A stretch of DNA of 64,000 nucleotides from Allosphingosinicella sp042666435 (lineage in GTDB: Bacteria; Pseudomonadota; Alphaproteobacteria; Sphingomonadales; Sphingomonadaceae). The stretch's first letter is position 1, and every line of letters begins with the position of its first letter. Both the position numbers and the translations under genes were made by a program. The stretch lies in NCBI RefSeq assembly GCF_042666435.1, contig NZ_JBHTDC010000001.1:682001-746000 (forward strand). The letters run 5' to 3'. Positions 33,965 to 43,244 of the stretch are shown here, piece by piece. The notes under the pieces were generated by a model. That model did not search any database, had not been told where the DNA came from, and saw only the letters and a program-made list of their open reading frames with translations.

Positions 33965-36856
33965 ATGATTTCCAATTTCTCCAGTCTGCCACGCCGGGCG
34001 ATGCTGCTGAGCAGCGTCGCCGCGCTCGGTTTCGCCGCGCCGGCCTTCGCCCAGCCGGTCGATGAAGACGTTCAGGAAAACGCCGCGGGCGTTTCGATCG
34101 ACGAGGATGCGGGCGAAGGCAGCGAGGCCATCGTCGTCACCGGCTCGCGCATTCAGCGCCGCGACCTGACCTCGACCAGCCCGCTCGCCGTCATCCAGGA
34201 CGAGGAGTTCAAGCTTTCGGGCGCGGTCAATGTCGAGCAGGTCATCAACACCCTGCCGCAGGTCATCCCGGGCACGACCTCCTTCTCCAACAATCCGGGC
34301 GGCGGCGTCGCCACTTTGAACCTGCGCGGCCTCGGCGTGGCCCGCACCATGGTGCTGGTCAACAACCGCCGCTGGATGTTCTTCGATACCGGCCAGGTCG
34401 TCGATTTGAACACCATTCCACAGTTCCTGATCGACAGCGTCGACGTGGTGACCGGCGGTGCTTCGGCCGTGTACGGTTCGGACGCGCTCGCCGGCGTCGT
34501 CAACTTCCGCCTGAAGACCGACCTCAACGGTTTCGAGGGCGGCGCCTCCTACGCGCTGACCGAAGAGGGCGACGGCGCCCGCTTCAACGCCTTCATGGCG
34601 CTCGGCACCGAATTCGCCGACGGCCGCGGCAGCGTCACCGTCTTCGGCGAATATTATAAGCGCAAGTCGGTTTTCGCCGACGACCGCGCATTCTCGTCCG
34701 ACCAGTTGATCGACGACGACGGAATTCTCGTCGCGGGCGGCTCGTCGACCGTCGAGGAGGGCAGGCTTCTCTATGACGGCGTGCTCGGCGCCGAGGACAT
34801 TCCGGGCAATTTCGAGGATGCCTTCTTCGCGCAGCCCGGCACCAGCCGCCCGCGGCTGGACACCGATCTCTACAATTTCGCCCCGGCCAATTATCTGATG
34901 GTCCCGCAGGAGCGCTGGCTGCTCGGCGGCTACGGCTCCTACGAGATATCCGACAGCGTCACCGCCTTCCTGGAGGCCGCGTTCGTCAACAACCGCGTCG
35001 AGAACGAGCTTGCCGCGACTCCCGTCACGGGCACGTTCAGCCTGAACGTCGCCCAGCAGCGCCCCTTCCTGTCCGATGCCGACTTCGCGGCGCTGCAGGC
35101 GATCGACGCGGCCGAGACCGCGCAGAACGTCGCGGCGGGCGTCGCCGACGATCCGGGCATGGTCGATATGTTCATCCAGCGGCGGGTCACCGAAACCGGC
35201 GCTCGCAACCAATTCGACGAGCGCAACGCCTTCCGCGTCCTCGCCGGCGTCAAGGGTCCCGCTTTCGGCGGCTGGAATTACGAAGCTTATTATTCCTACG
35301 CCCGCACCCGCAACGCCCAGATCCAGAGCGGCAACATCTCCCGCTCGGCCTTCCAGGCGGGCCTCGACGGCACCGCCGCGCCGATCAATATCTTCGGCCG
35401 CGGCACGCTCACGCCCGGCATGGTCGATCAGATCTCGATCCTGGCGCAGAACAACAATATCTCCACGCTCCAAGTGGCGAGCGCGTCCCTGTCCGGCTCG
35501 CTCGGTAATTTCGGAATGGGCGCGGACGATATCGGTCTCGCCGTCGGCGTCGAATATCGATCGGTGGCGAGCAGCTTCATCCCGGATACGGCGCTGTCGT
35601 CCGGCGACGTGATCGGCTTCAACGGCGGCGACCCGACCGACGGCGGCTATAATGTCCGTGAGGTTTTCGCCGAGCTCAGGCTGCCGATCATCGCCGACCG
35701 GCCGGGCTTCCACCGGCTCGAGCTGAGCGGCGCCGCCCGTTATTCGGATTATTCGCTCGGCGCCGTCGGCGGCGTGTGGACCTATGCCGCCGGCGCGGAA
35801 TGGGCTCCGATCCCCGACCTCACCTTCCGCGGTCAGTATCAGCGCGCGGTCCGCGCCCCCAATGTCGGCGAACTGTTCGGCGGCCAGGCCAACGGCTTCC
35901 CGCCGGCGACCGATCCGTGCGGCGACAGCACGCCGGTCGCCCAGCGCACGGCGGCCCTGCGCCAGCTCTGCATCCAGACCGGTGTCCCGGCCGACCTGGT
36001 GTTCGATGAATCGATCCAGGAAGACACCCAGATCGAAGGCCTGTTCGGCGGCAACCCCAATCTGCAGGAGGAAACCAGCGATACCTACACGATCGGCGCG
36101 GTCATCCGCCCGAGCTTCATCCCGCGCCTTGCCATCACCATCGATGGCTATGACATCACGGTCACGGATGCGATCTCGGTGTTGGGCGGCAGCCTCGGCA
36201 ACACGCTGAACCTCTGCTACAACGTCATCCAGGATCTCCAGAGCCCCTATTGCCAGGCGGTGGTCCGCAACCCGCGCAACGGCCAGATCGGCGGCGAGTT
36301 CATCCCGGCCATCCTCAACGCCAATATCGGCAAGTTCGAGACCCGCGGCATCGATCTCCAGGTCGATTATTCCCAGCCGCTCGGCATGGGCCTGATGAGC
36401 GACGACAGCCGCCTCAACTTCTTCTTCTTGGGCACCTATACCGACAAGTTCGACATCACGCCGGTGGCCGACCTGCCCGGCGAGGTGAACGAATGCGCCG
36501 GCAGGTTCGGCATCCTCGCCTGCGGCGAGCCGACGCCCAAGTGGAAGTGGACCTCGCGCCTGTCCTGGATCGACGGGCCGCTGACGAGCTCGCTGCGGTG
36601 GCGGCATGTCAGCGGCGTCAGCGACGACGATCCGGACACCGACTATGTCGTCGAGAGGGTCAATTCCTACGATCTGTTCGACCTCTCCTTCGCCTACGAC
36701 ATCAGCGACCAATTCTCGATGGCGATGGGCGTCAACAACCTGTTCGACAAGAAGCCGCAGCTGATCGGCGACAACCAGCAGCAGTCGAACACCTATCCGG
36801 GCACCTACGACCCGCTCGGCCGCGACTATTTCGTCTCCGCGAACTTCCGCTTCTGA
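33965..36856 (+). CDS. TonB-dependent outer-membrane receptor
   Basis: 963 residues from ATG 33965 (ribosome binding GGGGG 7 bases upstream). Signal peptide PRRAMLLSSVAALGFAAPAFAQ (~9-30). TonB box region EAIVVTGSRIQRRDL (~55-69). Plug domain with VEQVINTLPQVIPG and GGASAVYGSDALAGVVNFRLK, then a beta-barrel ending in the aromatic FVSANFRF. The VTGSR-type receptors of sphingomonads take up siderophores, vitamins or glycans; the PiuC-like neighbour favours an iron complex. No obvious Fur box was found in the upstream 228 bp. Two hairpins follow the stop. Confidence 0.94.
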   Translation: MISNFSSLPRRAMLLSSVAALGFAAPAFAQPVDEDVQENAAGVSIDEDAGEGSEAIVVTGSRIQRRDLTSTSPLAVIQDEEFKLSGAVNVEQVINTLPQVIPGTTSFSNNPGGGVATLNLRGLGVARTMVLVNNRRWMFFDTGQVVDLNTIPQFLIDSVDVVTGGASAVYGSDALAGVVNFRLKTDLNGFEGGASYALTEEGDGARFNAFMALGTEFADGRGSVTVFGEYYKRKSVFADDRAFSSDQLIDDDGILVAGGSSTVEEGRLLYDGVLGAEDIPGNFEDAFFAQPGTSRPRLDTDLYNFAPANYLMVPQERWLLGGYGSYEISDSVTAFLEAAFVNNRVENELAATPVTGTFSLNVAQQRPFLSDADFAALQAIDAAETAQNVAAGVADDPGMVDMFIQRRVTETGARNQFDERNAFRVLAGVKGPAFGGWNYEAYYSYARTRNAQIQSGNISRSAFQAGLDGTAAPINIFGRGTLTPGMVDQISILAQNNNISTLQVASASLSGSLGNFGMGADDIGLAVGVEYRSVASSFIPDTALSSGDVIGFNGGDPTDGGYNVREVFAELRLPIIADRPGFHRLELSGAARYSDYSLGAVGGVWTYAAGAEWAPIPDLTFRGQYQRAVRAPNVGELFGGQANGFPPATDPCGDSTPVAQRTAALRQLCIQTGVPADLVFDESIQEDTQIEGLFGGNPNLQEETSDTYTIGAVIRPSFIPRLAITIDGYDITVTDAISVLGGSLGNTLNLCYNVIQDLQSPYCQAVVRNPRNGQIGGEFIPAILNANIGKFETRGIDLQVDYSQPLGMGLMSDDSRLNFFFLGTYTDKFDITPVADLPGEVNECAGRFGILACGEPTPKWKWTSRLSWIDGPLTSSLRWRHVSGVSDDDPDTDYVVERVNSYDLFDLSFAYDISDQFSMAMGVNNLFDKKPQLIGDNQQQSNTYPGTYDPLGRDYFVSANFRF

Positions 36857-36872
36857 CGGGCGGAGCAGCGAA

Positions 36873-36906
36873 CCTTCCGGCCGGACCCCCTAGCTCGGCC
36901 GGAAGG
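36873..36906 (+). terminator. Hairpin after TonB receptor
   Basis: Perfect inverted repeat CCTTCCGGCCG / CGGCCGGAAGG with a 12-base loop, 16 bp past the receptor stop. Not followed by a T tract. Confidence 0.6.
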
Positions 36907-36932
36907 ATGGGTGGACGTCTCACTCCACCCGC

Positions 36933-36967
36933 AAGGGCCGGACGCTTCTCCCAGGCGTCCGGCCCTT
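36933..36967. terminator. Second hairpin, between convergent genes
   Basis: AAGGGCCGGACGC / GCGTCCGGCCCTT, 13 bp perfect stem with 9-base loop. Together with the hairpin at 36873 it separates the receptor from the convergent CinA-like gene. Confidence 0.7.
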
Positions 36968-37029
36968 CAGTTCATGCCAAAGATGCGGACGGGAAACAAC
37001 TGGCCGCGACCGCCTCCGCCTGCGCCGCC

Positions 37030-37788
37030 TCAGATGCCGTTCGGCACCACGGTCCGCCCCGCCGCCTCGAGCCGCCCCGTCAGATCGCCGGCGCACGCCT
37101 CCAGCGCGGCCTCGTCGGCGCCGCGGATGACGAAATTGGCGCCGACCTTGCCCTCGCGGAAGAAGGGGTAGCTGCCGATCCGGCAGCCTTCATGCGCCGT
37201 CTCCGTCTCGCGCAGGATGTCGGCGACCTCGCTCTCGGGCACCCAGCAGCCGATCGTGCGCGACAGGAGCGGCCGCCCGCCTTCGAGGGTCCCCGACAGC
37301 GCCTCCAGCATCAAGGCGGCGATATGGGGCACGCCGGCGAGCAGGAAGACGTCGCCGCATCTTATGCCGGGCGCGCCCGACATGCCGTTCTCGATCAGCT
37401 CGGCGCCCGCCGGCACCCGCGCCATCCTGAGCCTGGCCTCGGTCAGCCCGCCGCGCCCGGCATAATAAGCCTCCAGCACCGCCCGCGCCTTCGAATGCAC
37501 CTCGACGCCGACGCCGAGCGCCGCCGCGACGGCGTCGACGGTGATATCGTCATGAGTCGGGCCGATGCCGCCGGTGGTGAAGAGATAGTCGTTGGCCGAT
37601 CGCAGCGCGTCCACGGCCGCGACGATCCGCATATGATCGTCCGGCACCACCCGCACCTCGGCCAGGCGGATGCCCTGGAGATTGAGCCAGGTCGCGATCG
37701 GCGCGACGTTGCGGTCCTGGACGCGGCCCGAGAGGATCTCGTCGCCGATGATCAGCAGCCCCGCCGTCCAGATGCGCTCGCTCGTCAT
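37030..37788 (-). CDS. CinA-like molybdopterin-binding domain protein
   Basis: 252 residues from ATG 37788. MoCF (MoaB/Mog) fold: AGLLIIGDEILSGRVQDRN (9-27) and YLFTTGGIGPTHDDITVDAVAAALG (~68-92). Lacks the C-terminal nicotinamide-nucleotide deamidase of full CinA (~400 residues), so it is the short competence/damage-inducible protein A form common in alphaproteobacteria. The N-terminal domain of CinA hydrolyses ADP-ribose in some species. Divergent from map, 63 bp apart. Confidence 0.88.
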   Translation of the reverse strand: MTSERIWTAGLLIIGDEILSGRVQDRNVAPIATWLNLQGIRLAEVRVVPDDHMRIVAAVDALRSANDYLFTTGGIGPTHDDITVDAVAAALGVGVEVHSKARAVLEAYYAGRGGLTEARLRMARVPAGAELIENGMSGAPGIRCGDVFLLAGVPHIAALMLEALSGTLEGGRPLLSRTIGCWVPESEVADILRETETAHEGCRIGSYPFFREGKVGANFVIRGADEAALEACAGDLTGRLEAAGRTVVPNGI

Positions 37789-37851
37789 GGCCGCTCCCTG
37801 CCACAGCCGGCGGGGGTCGCCAAGCCGCGGCCGGCAACCTATATTGCCTCC

Positions 37852-38679
37852 ATGACCGAATATCTGACCATGGAACGCGGCGACACGCCGGCCGCGCGGA
37901 GCGGCGCGATCAGGCTGCACGGGCCCGAGGGCTTCGCCGGGATGCGCGCCGCGGGCCGCCTCGCCGCCGAGATACTCGACGCGCTCGTCCCCCACGTCGC
38001 GCCCGGAGTCACCACCGGCGAGCTCGACGCCATCGTCCACCGGATGATCCGCGACGCCGGCGCCGTCCCGGCCACATTGGGCTATCGCGGCTACACCCAC
38101 GCCTGCTGCATCTCGATCAACCACGTCGTCTGCCATGGCATCCCGGGCGAGCGCACGCTCAAGGACGGCGACATCCTCAACATCGACGTGACGCCTTTGC
38201 TGAACGGCTGGCACGGCGATTCCAGCCGCATGTATCTGTGCGGCGACGTGCCGGTGAAGGCGAAGAGGCTCGTTCAAATCACCTATGAGTGCCTGATGCT
38301 GGGGCTGGAGCAGGCGCGGCCGGGCAACCATCTGGGCGACATCGGCCACGCCATCCAGCGCCATGCCGAGAAGCAACGCTACGGCGTCGTCCGCGATTTC
38401 TGCGGCCACGGGCTCGGCCGACTGTTCCACGACGCGCCCGAGGTCGTCCATGTCGGCAGCCCCGGCTCCGGCCCCGAGCTTCGCCCCGGCATGTTCTTCA
38501 CGGTCGAGCCGATGATCAACATCGGCAAGCCCGGCACCAAGCTGCTCGACGACGGCTGGACCGCCGTCACCCGCGACCGCAGCCTTTCGGCCCAGTTCGA
38601 ACACTCGATCGGCATCACCGACGACGGCTGCGAGATTTTCACTGCCAGCCCGGCCGGCTTCGACAAGCCGCCTTACTGA
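37852..38679 (+). CDS. map: Methionine aminopeptidase type I
   Basis: 275 residues. All five metal ligands are in place: D112 and D123 (NIDVTPLLNGWHGDSSRMY), H186 (CGHGLGR), E219 (FTVEPMI) and E250 (QFEHSIGI); the active-site H95 is in VCHGIP. Removes the start methionine from nascent proteins. A ~20-residue N-terminal extension precedes the catalytic core. Start ATG 37852. Confidence 0.96.
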   Translation: MTEYLTMERGDTPAARSGAIRLHGPEGFAGMRAAGRLAAEILDALVPHVAPGVTTGELDAIVHRMIRDAGAVPATLGYRGYTHACCISINHVVCHGIPGERTLKDGDILNIDVTPLLNGWHGDSSRMYLCGDVPVKAKRLVQITYECLMLGLEQARPGNHLGDIGHAIQRHAEKQRYGVVRDFCGHGLGRLFHDAPEVVHVGSPGSGPELRPGMFFTVEPMINIGKPGTKLLDDGWTAVTRDRSLSAQFEHSIGITDDGCEIFTASPAGFDKPPY

Positions 38680-38691
38680 CCCCTCGCCTCG

Positions 38692-39192
38692 CTACGGCAG
38701 AGGAATCGCGCCGTCCGTCGCGGCCGGGGCGAAGGAGGGCGCATGGGATGCGTCGGCATCGTAGCGGGCGCGGGCTTCCAGCCGGGTCTTGCGGTAGCGG
38801 ACATAGCCGATCGCGCCGGCGATGCCCACGATCACGGCGAGGAACATGATCCCGTTGCGCGCGAACAGGGTGACGGCGAAGGCCAGTGCCCCGACAATCA
38901 TCATCATTTTCATATTGCGCTCGTTGCCGCTGGGGATGATGAAATCGGACCGCCCGTTCTGTGTCCGGGCCGCGAACATGCCCTTATGGTCGATCGCGCT
39001 GTAGCCGTAGAAACGTCCGGCGCTGCCCGGCTGGAGCATTTCGGCGACGCTCGGCGCGACTACCAGGTTGCCGAAGCGCCGCTCCGTCCCGTCGGCCAGC
39101 CTGAAAGTGATGTTCTTGTAGATGACACGCTTGCCGTTCGATTTCGGCGGCGTCGCGGCCTCGACCGTTCCGTCGATCACTTCCAGTCCCAT
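38692..39192 (-). CDS. Hypothetical membrane protein
   Basis: 166 residues from ATG 39192 with GGGAG 9 bases upstream. N-terminal soluble part (MGLEVIDGTVEAATPPKSNGK; FRLADGTERRFGNLVVAPSV) resembles a small beta domain; two membrane helices follow around residues 95-130 (MKMMMIVGALAFAVTLFARN; IMFLAVIVGIAGAIGYV). No known family recognised. Divergent from the M48 protease gene, convergent with map. Confidence 0.7.
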   Translation of the reverse strand: MGLEVIDGTVEAATPPKSNGKRVIYKNITFRLADGTERRFGNLVVAPSVAEMLQPGSAGRFYGYSAIDHKGMFAARTQNGRSDFIIPSGNERNMKMMMIVGALAFAVTLFARNGIMFLAVIVGIAGAIGYVRYRKTRLEARARYDADASHAPSFAPAATDGAIPLP

Positions 39193-39353
39193 CTGGCTTC
39201 TCCCTCTTGGAGCGCCGCGACAGCCGATCCCAAAGCAACCCGATCCAGTTTCCGCGCTCGGAGACGGCAGGATGGGACTCGCCCGACGCGCTGTCAATCG
39301 ATTGGCGGTGGTGCCATTGGGGGCCGTCATGCGTAGCCTTGGTTGGAGACATT

Positions 39354-40805
39354 ATGCGATTTTCGACGATGCTGCTGGTGGCCGGGTCCGCCGCCCTCGC
39401 CGCCGCCTGCGGGGACCGCGGGGGGACGAACGATCCGTCCGTCGGCGCGGACGACCGGCGGCTCGGCGCCGAGCAGCATCCGCAGCTGCTGGCGGAATTC
39501 GGCGGAGCCTATGAAGGCCGCCAGGCGGATTATGTGGAACAGGTGGGCGAGAGTCTCGCCGAAGCCGCCGGCCTCGAAGGCCAATGCACCTTCACCTTGG
39601 TCAACACCGACGTGGTCAACGCCTTCGCGGTGCCGGGCTGCTACATCTACGTCACCCGGGGGCTGCTCGGCATCGTCAACAGCGAGGCCGAGCTCGCTTC
39701 GGTGCTGGCCCACGAGATCGGCCACATCGTCGCCGATCACAGCGGCCGGCAGCAGAACCGTTCGCTGCTGCGCCAGCTCGGGGTGCTCGCCGTGGGCTTG
39801 ATCACCGATTCCGAGACGCTGACCCGGATCGCCGGCCAGGCGGCGCAATTCTTCACCCTGCGCTACTCGCGCAAGCAGGAATATGAATCGGACGATCTCG
39901 GCATCGCCTATATGAAGGCGGCCGGCTACGATCCCTACGAAGCCGCCGACATGCTCGGCGCGCTCGGCCGCAACGAGCAGTTCCTGGCCAGGACGCGCGG
40001 CCGCGACGACGCGCAGGGCATGCCCGAATGGGCCATGACCCACCCGCTCACCCGGAACCGGATCGAGCGCGCCCGCGCCACCGCCGCCGCGACCGGCGTG
40101 GCCGACAACGCCTTGCCCGAGGGACAGCTGGATTATTTGCGGGCGGTGGACGGCCTCCTCTATGGCGACGATCCTTCTCAGGGTTTCGTCGACGGCCGGC
40201 GGTTCGTCCACCCGGTGATGCGGATCGGGTTCGAGGCGCCGCCGGGCTTCACATTGACCAACAGCCCGCAGGCGATCCTGATCGACGGCCCAGGCGGGCT
40301 GCGCGGCGAATTCGGCGGCGGCCGCCTGCCGCCGGGCGGGCTGGAGGCCTATGTCGCCGCCCTCGCCCGGGAAATAGTCGGCGATGCGCCGGCGGAGGCG
40401 GGCGCCATCGCGCACGCGACGGTCAACGGGATCCCTGCGGCGACCCTGCCGCTGCTCATCCGGACGCCCGAAAACTCTGTGCGCCTGGCGATCGCGGCTT
40501 ATGCCGGGGCCGGCGGCGAGGCCTATCATTTCATCATCGCCGCCCCCGGCACGGCCGGTGCCCAGCCCGCGCTCGACGAGCTGTTCGGATCGTTCCGATT
40601 CCTCTCCGCCGAGGAAGCCCGGAGCCTGCGTCCGCGCCGGATCGCGGTGGTCGCGGCCGCCCCCGGAGACACGGCGCAGGCGCTCGCCGGGCGGATGGCG
40701 AGCGATCACCCGCTCGACCATTTCCTGATGCTCAACGGCCGCGCTCCGGACGATCCGCTCAGCCCCGGCGAGCGGGTCAAGATCGTCGTTCCGGCCGGCC
40801 GATGA
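39354..40805 (+). CDS. M48 family metalloprotease, BepA/YfgC-like lipoprotein
   Basis: 483 residues. Lipoprotein signal with C19 (LAAACGD). Zinc motif HEIGH (120-124) with the third ligand E in QEYESDDLGI (~183). The arrangement, with GxxxQ-Y-VEQVG before it, matches periplasmic BepA-like proteases that survey outer-membrane assembly. Instead of the BepA TPR tail, the C-terminus (~445-483; APGDTAQALAGRMASD, GERVKIV) resembles a LysM module, which would bind peptidoglycan. Middle region unknown. Confidence 0.88.
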   Translation: MRFSTMLLVAGSAALAAACGDRGGTNDPSVGADDRRLGAEQHPQLLAEFGGAYEGRQADYVEQVGESLAEAAGLEGQCTFTLVNTDVVNAFAVPGCYIYVTRGLLGIVNSEAELASVLAHEIGHIVADHSGRQQNRSLLRQLGVLAVGLITDSETLTRIAGQAAQFFTLRYSRKQEYESDDLGIAYMKAAGYDPYEAADMLGALGRNEQFLARTRGRDDAQGMPEWAMTHPLTRNRIERARATAAATGVADNALPEGQLDYLRAVDGLLYGDDPSQGFVDGRRFVHPVMRIGFEAPPGFTLTNSPQAILIDGPGGLRGEFGGGRLPPGGLEAYVAALAREIVGDAPAEAGAIAHATVNGIPAATLPLLIRTPENSVRLAIAAYAGAGGEAYHFIIAAPGTAGAQPALDELFGSFRFLSAEEARSLRPRRIAVVAAAPGDTAQALAGRMASDHPLDHFLMLNGRAPDDPLSPGERVKIVVPAGR

Positions 40806-40875
40806 CGGAGCGGCAGCGCTTGCGCCGTCGCCCGGCGGCGCTATGTCACGGGCCGCGGCAGCGAGGGACTGGAAA

Positions 40876-41214
40876 GTGAAGAAGATCGAAGCGATCATCA
40901 AGCCGTTCAAGCTCGACGAGGTGAAGGAGGCACTCCACGATGTCGGCGTCTCGGGCATCACGGTGTTCGAAGCCAAGGGCTTCGGCCGCCAGAAGGGCCA
41001 TACCGAACTCTATCGCGGCGCCGAATATGTGGTCGATTTCCTGCCCAAGGTGAAATTGGAGGTGGTGGTCGACGACGGCCTCGCCGAGCGCGTCGTCGAG
41101 GCGATCGCCAACGCCGCCCGCACCGGCCGCATCGGCGACGGCAAGATCTTCGTCACCAACGTCGAGGAGGCGCTGCGCATCCGCACCGGCGAGCGGGGCT
41201 CGGACGCGATTTGA
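40876..41214 (+). CDS. glnB: Nitrogen regulatory protein P-II
   Basis: 112 residues from GTG 40876, exactly the family length; the longer frame from 40843 adds a non-conserved leader. T-loop Y51 (ELYRGAEYVVDF) is the uridylylation site. B-loop TGRIGDGKIFV binds ATP/2-oxoglutarate. Signals nitrogen status to GlnD/GlnE/NtrB. Usually followed at once by glnA; here glnA begins about 6.1 kb downstream behind a Rhs island. GlnB rather than GlnK is assumed because no amtB gene is present. Confidence 0.94.
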   Translation: MKKIEAIIKPFKLDEVKEALHDVGVSGITVFEAKGFGRQKGHTELYRGAEYVVDFLPKVKLEVVVDDGLAERVVEAIANAARTGRIGDGKIFVTNVEEALRIRTGERGSDAI

Positions 41215-41215
41215 G

Positions 41216-41446
41216 GTGGGGGACGCCCGAGCCACCGTGAACGACCCCCTCCTCGCTTCCATGTCGCCGGACGAGCTGCGCGCCGCGATGCGCACGCTCG
41301 GCTACCGCACCCAAAGCGACCTCGCCGCCGCGATCGGCGTCAGCCGCTCGGCGGTGAGCCTGTGGCTGGAAGGCAAGGTCGGCGTGCCGCGCCCCGTCGC
41401 CATGCTGCTAAGGATGCTGATCGCGGCGCGGCGGCGGGCGTTCTGA
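41216..41446 (+). CDS. Small HTH (XRE/Cro-like) DNA-binding protein
   Basis: 76 residues from GTG 41216, one base past the glnB stop; GTG 41237 would give 69 residues. LRAAMRTLGYRTQSDLAAAIGVSRSAVSLWLEGKVG is a clear helix-turn-helix (~20-55), then VPRPVAMLLRML. Being tight against glnB, it may be co-transcribed with it. Its GC content and codon use match the core genes and not the AT-rich Rhs tips, so it might predate the insertion. Confidence 0.78.
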   Translation: MGDARATVNDPLLASMSPDELRAAMRTLGYRTQSDLAAAIGVSRSAVSLWLEGKVGVPRPVAMLLRMLIAARRRAF

Positions 41447-41527
41447 GGCGTGATCGCCGTTCGTAAGCGAAAGATCGCCTGGCCTACATTTTTCGTCCCA
41501 CACGAGTTTGCGCTTTAGCGGACTGCA

Positions 41528-42097
41528 ATGGGCGCGCGTGAAACGGCAAGTGTCAGGCCAAGCATCCCGACACCCGAGCCCACCGCAAATCGCGTCACAC
41601 CGCCCAACTCGGCGTGCAGCCACGGCACGATGGGAGGCTTCGGGCGCGACCGCTTGAGCCGGACCTTTTACGATGCCGCGAGCCGGGTGGTGAAGGTCCA
41701 GTCGGGCATCGGCACCGACTGGGTCCGCGACGACGTCACCAGCACCTACACGCCCAACGGCCGGCTCGCGACGGTGACCGACGCCGAGGCCAACCGCACC
41801 ACCTACGAATACGACCTGTTCGACCGGCTGGCGAAGACGCGATACCCGTCGAAGACGATTCCGAACCAGAGTTCGACCCTGGATTTCGAGCTGCTCGCTT
41901 ATGACGCGGGCTCGCGGGTGACCAGCCGGACGTTGCGCGATGAAACGGTCATCGCGTTCGGCTATGACGATTTGGACCGGCTGGTGCTGAAGGACCTCCC
42001 CGGCACCGAAACCAATGTCACCTACGCTTATGACTGGCTGAACCGGATGACGACCGCCGCTCAAGGCAATGTGCAATTCCGGGGACACTATACTTAA
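41528..42097 (+). pseudogene. Rhs core fragment 1, 5'-truncated and REP-interrupted
   Basis: Open from 41528 but Rhs-like only from about 41645 (DRLSRTFYDAASRVVKVQSG). YD repeats follow: RLATVTDAEANRTTYEYDLFDRL, VIAFGYDDLDRLV and VTYAYDWLNRMTTAAQG. The N-terminal secretion/PAAR or TcB-like part is absent. The frame ends when it runs into a REP at 42075 (QFRGHYT then stop). The Rhs sequence resumes after ~100 bp at about 42195, so the REP-containing segment split a formerly continuous gene. Confidence 0.75.
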
Positions 42098-42099
42098 TT
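42075..42099 (+). repeat. Solo REP (GGGGACAC family)
   Basis: Matches the REP ends of the RAYT element at 44129-44890 (AATTCCGGGGACAC, then TATACTTAATT) in direct orientation to its left end. The next ~90 bp (42100-42190) have no Rhs similarity and may be the remains of another RAYT 5' end, lost but for its leader. Confidence 0.8.
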
Positions 42100-42161
42100 C
42101 CCTCCCCTCGCCATCGGGTGGAGCCGATGCTACGATACGGCGTTTCGCTCGGGAGACGCCG

Positions 42162-43244
42162 ATGCTCGCCGATCCGCTGCTCCGCCCGCGCTTCGCCCAC
42201 GACGCGCTGTCGCGGGTGACGGGCAGCACGGCGTACCTCGCCAGCGGCATCGATCTCACCACCGCCTATCAATACGTCCTCGCCGGCCGGCGAACCCGGA
42301 TCACCCATGATGACGGGTTCGTCGTAAGCTACGGCTATCTGGTCACCGGCGAGATGGCGAGCGTGCGCGAGGGCGTGTTCGGCGACCCGGCCTCGGTGAT
42401 GCTGGCGACCTACGACTACGATACGCGCGGCCGGCGCATAGCGATCAACCGCACCAACAGCACGACCACGGCTTACGCTTATGACCCGATCTCACGGCTG
42501 ACCTCGCTCACCCAGAACATGCCGGGCACCGCGAGTGATCTGACGCTGGGGTTCGAGAACTACAATCCGGCGGGACAGATCGGACGCACGACGCGGGACA
42601 ACGACAGCTACGTTTTCGACGACCACGCCGCCGGCACGATCCCCTCCGTTCCGAATGGGTTGAACCAGCTCACCCAGGTGGACGGCGAGGCGCTGCATTA
42701 CGACCCGCGCGGCAACCTCACCAGCGACGCCTCGGCGCCTGGCGGCACGGCGAGCTACACCTACAGCGCGGAGAATCTGCTGACCTCGGCGACGGTCGGC
42801 GGGCAGCAGGTGACCCTGCAATACGACCCGCTGATGCGGCTGCGGACCACTTCTGGAACCGCCACCCGCAGGTTCGTGTACGACGGTGTAGACCTGATCT
42901 CCGAGCATAATGGCCCCGGCACTCTGGTCCGCCGCTACGTCCACGGCCCGGGAATGGACGAGCCCCTCGTAGAATATGCCGGCACCGACAACGCCACCCG
43001 CCGCTGGCTCCACGCCGACGAACGCGGCTCCATCGTCGCGATCAGCGACGCCACCGGCGCGGCGGTGGTGAAGAACACCTACGACGAGTACGGCAATCCC
43101 GGCGCGGGCAACGATGGCCGGTTCCAATATACCGGGCAGACCTGGATCCCGGAGCTGAAGCTCTATTACTACAAGGCCCGGTTCTACGATCCGAGGCTGG
43201 GACGGTTCATGCAGACCGATCCGATCGGATATTCGGAGGCATGA
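42162..43244 (+). pseudogene. Rhs core fragment 2
   Basis: 361 codons from ATG 42162 (that start may be fortuitous). YD repeats continue: TTAYQYVLAGRRTRITHDDG, LATYDYDTRGRRIAINR, TTAYAYDPISRLTSLTQ. The conserved Rhs end is present: WLHADERGSIVAISDATG, YDEYGNPG, FQYTGQTWIPELKLYYYKAR, FYDPRLGRFMQTDPIGY. At 43230-43245 one base is missing compared with the expected DPIGYxxGMNLYAYVGNDP, so the frame stops at 43244 while the rest continues in another frame. Region 42457-43250 is about 85% identical to 44890-45690. Confidence 0.85.

Noticed and set aside
33758..36712. Very long antisense open frame opposite the TonB receptor
   Set aside because: Composition is Arg/Asp/Gly/Val-rich with no domain, and the plus strand has a full receptor with signal peptide and aromatic C-terminus. 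It is a high-GC shadow.
41447..41640. A separate gene between the HTH gene and Rhs fragment
   Set aside because: The open frame from 41528 has no ribosome binding site, and its first ~35 codons (Pro/Thr/Ser-rich) resemble no protein; probably non-coding junction DNA.
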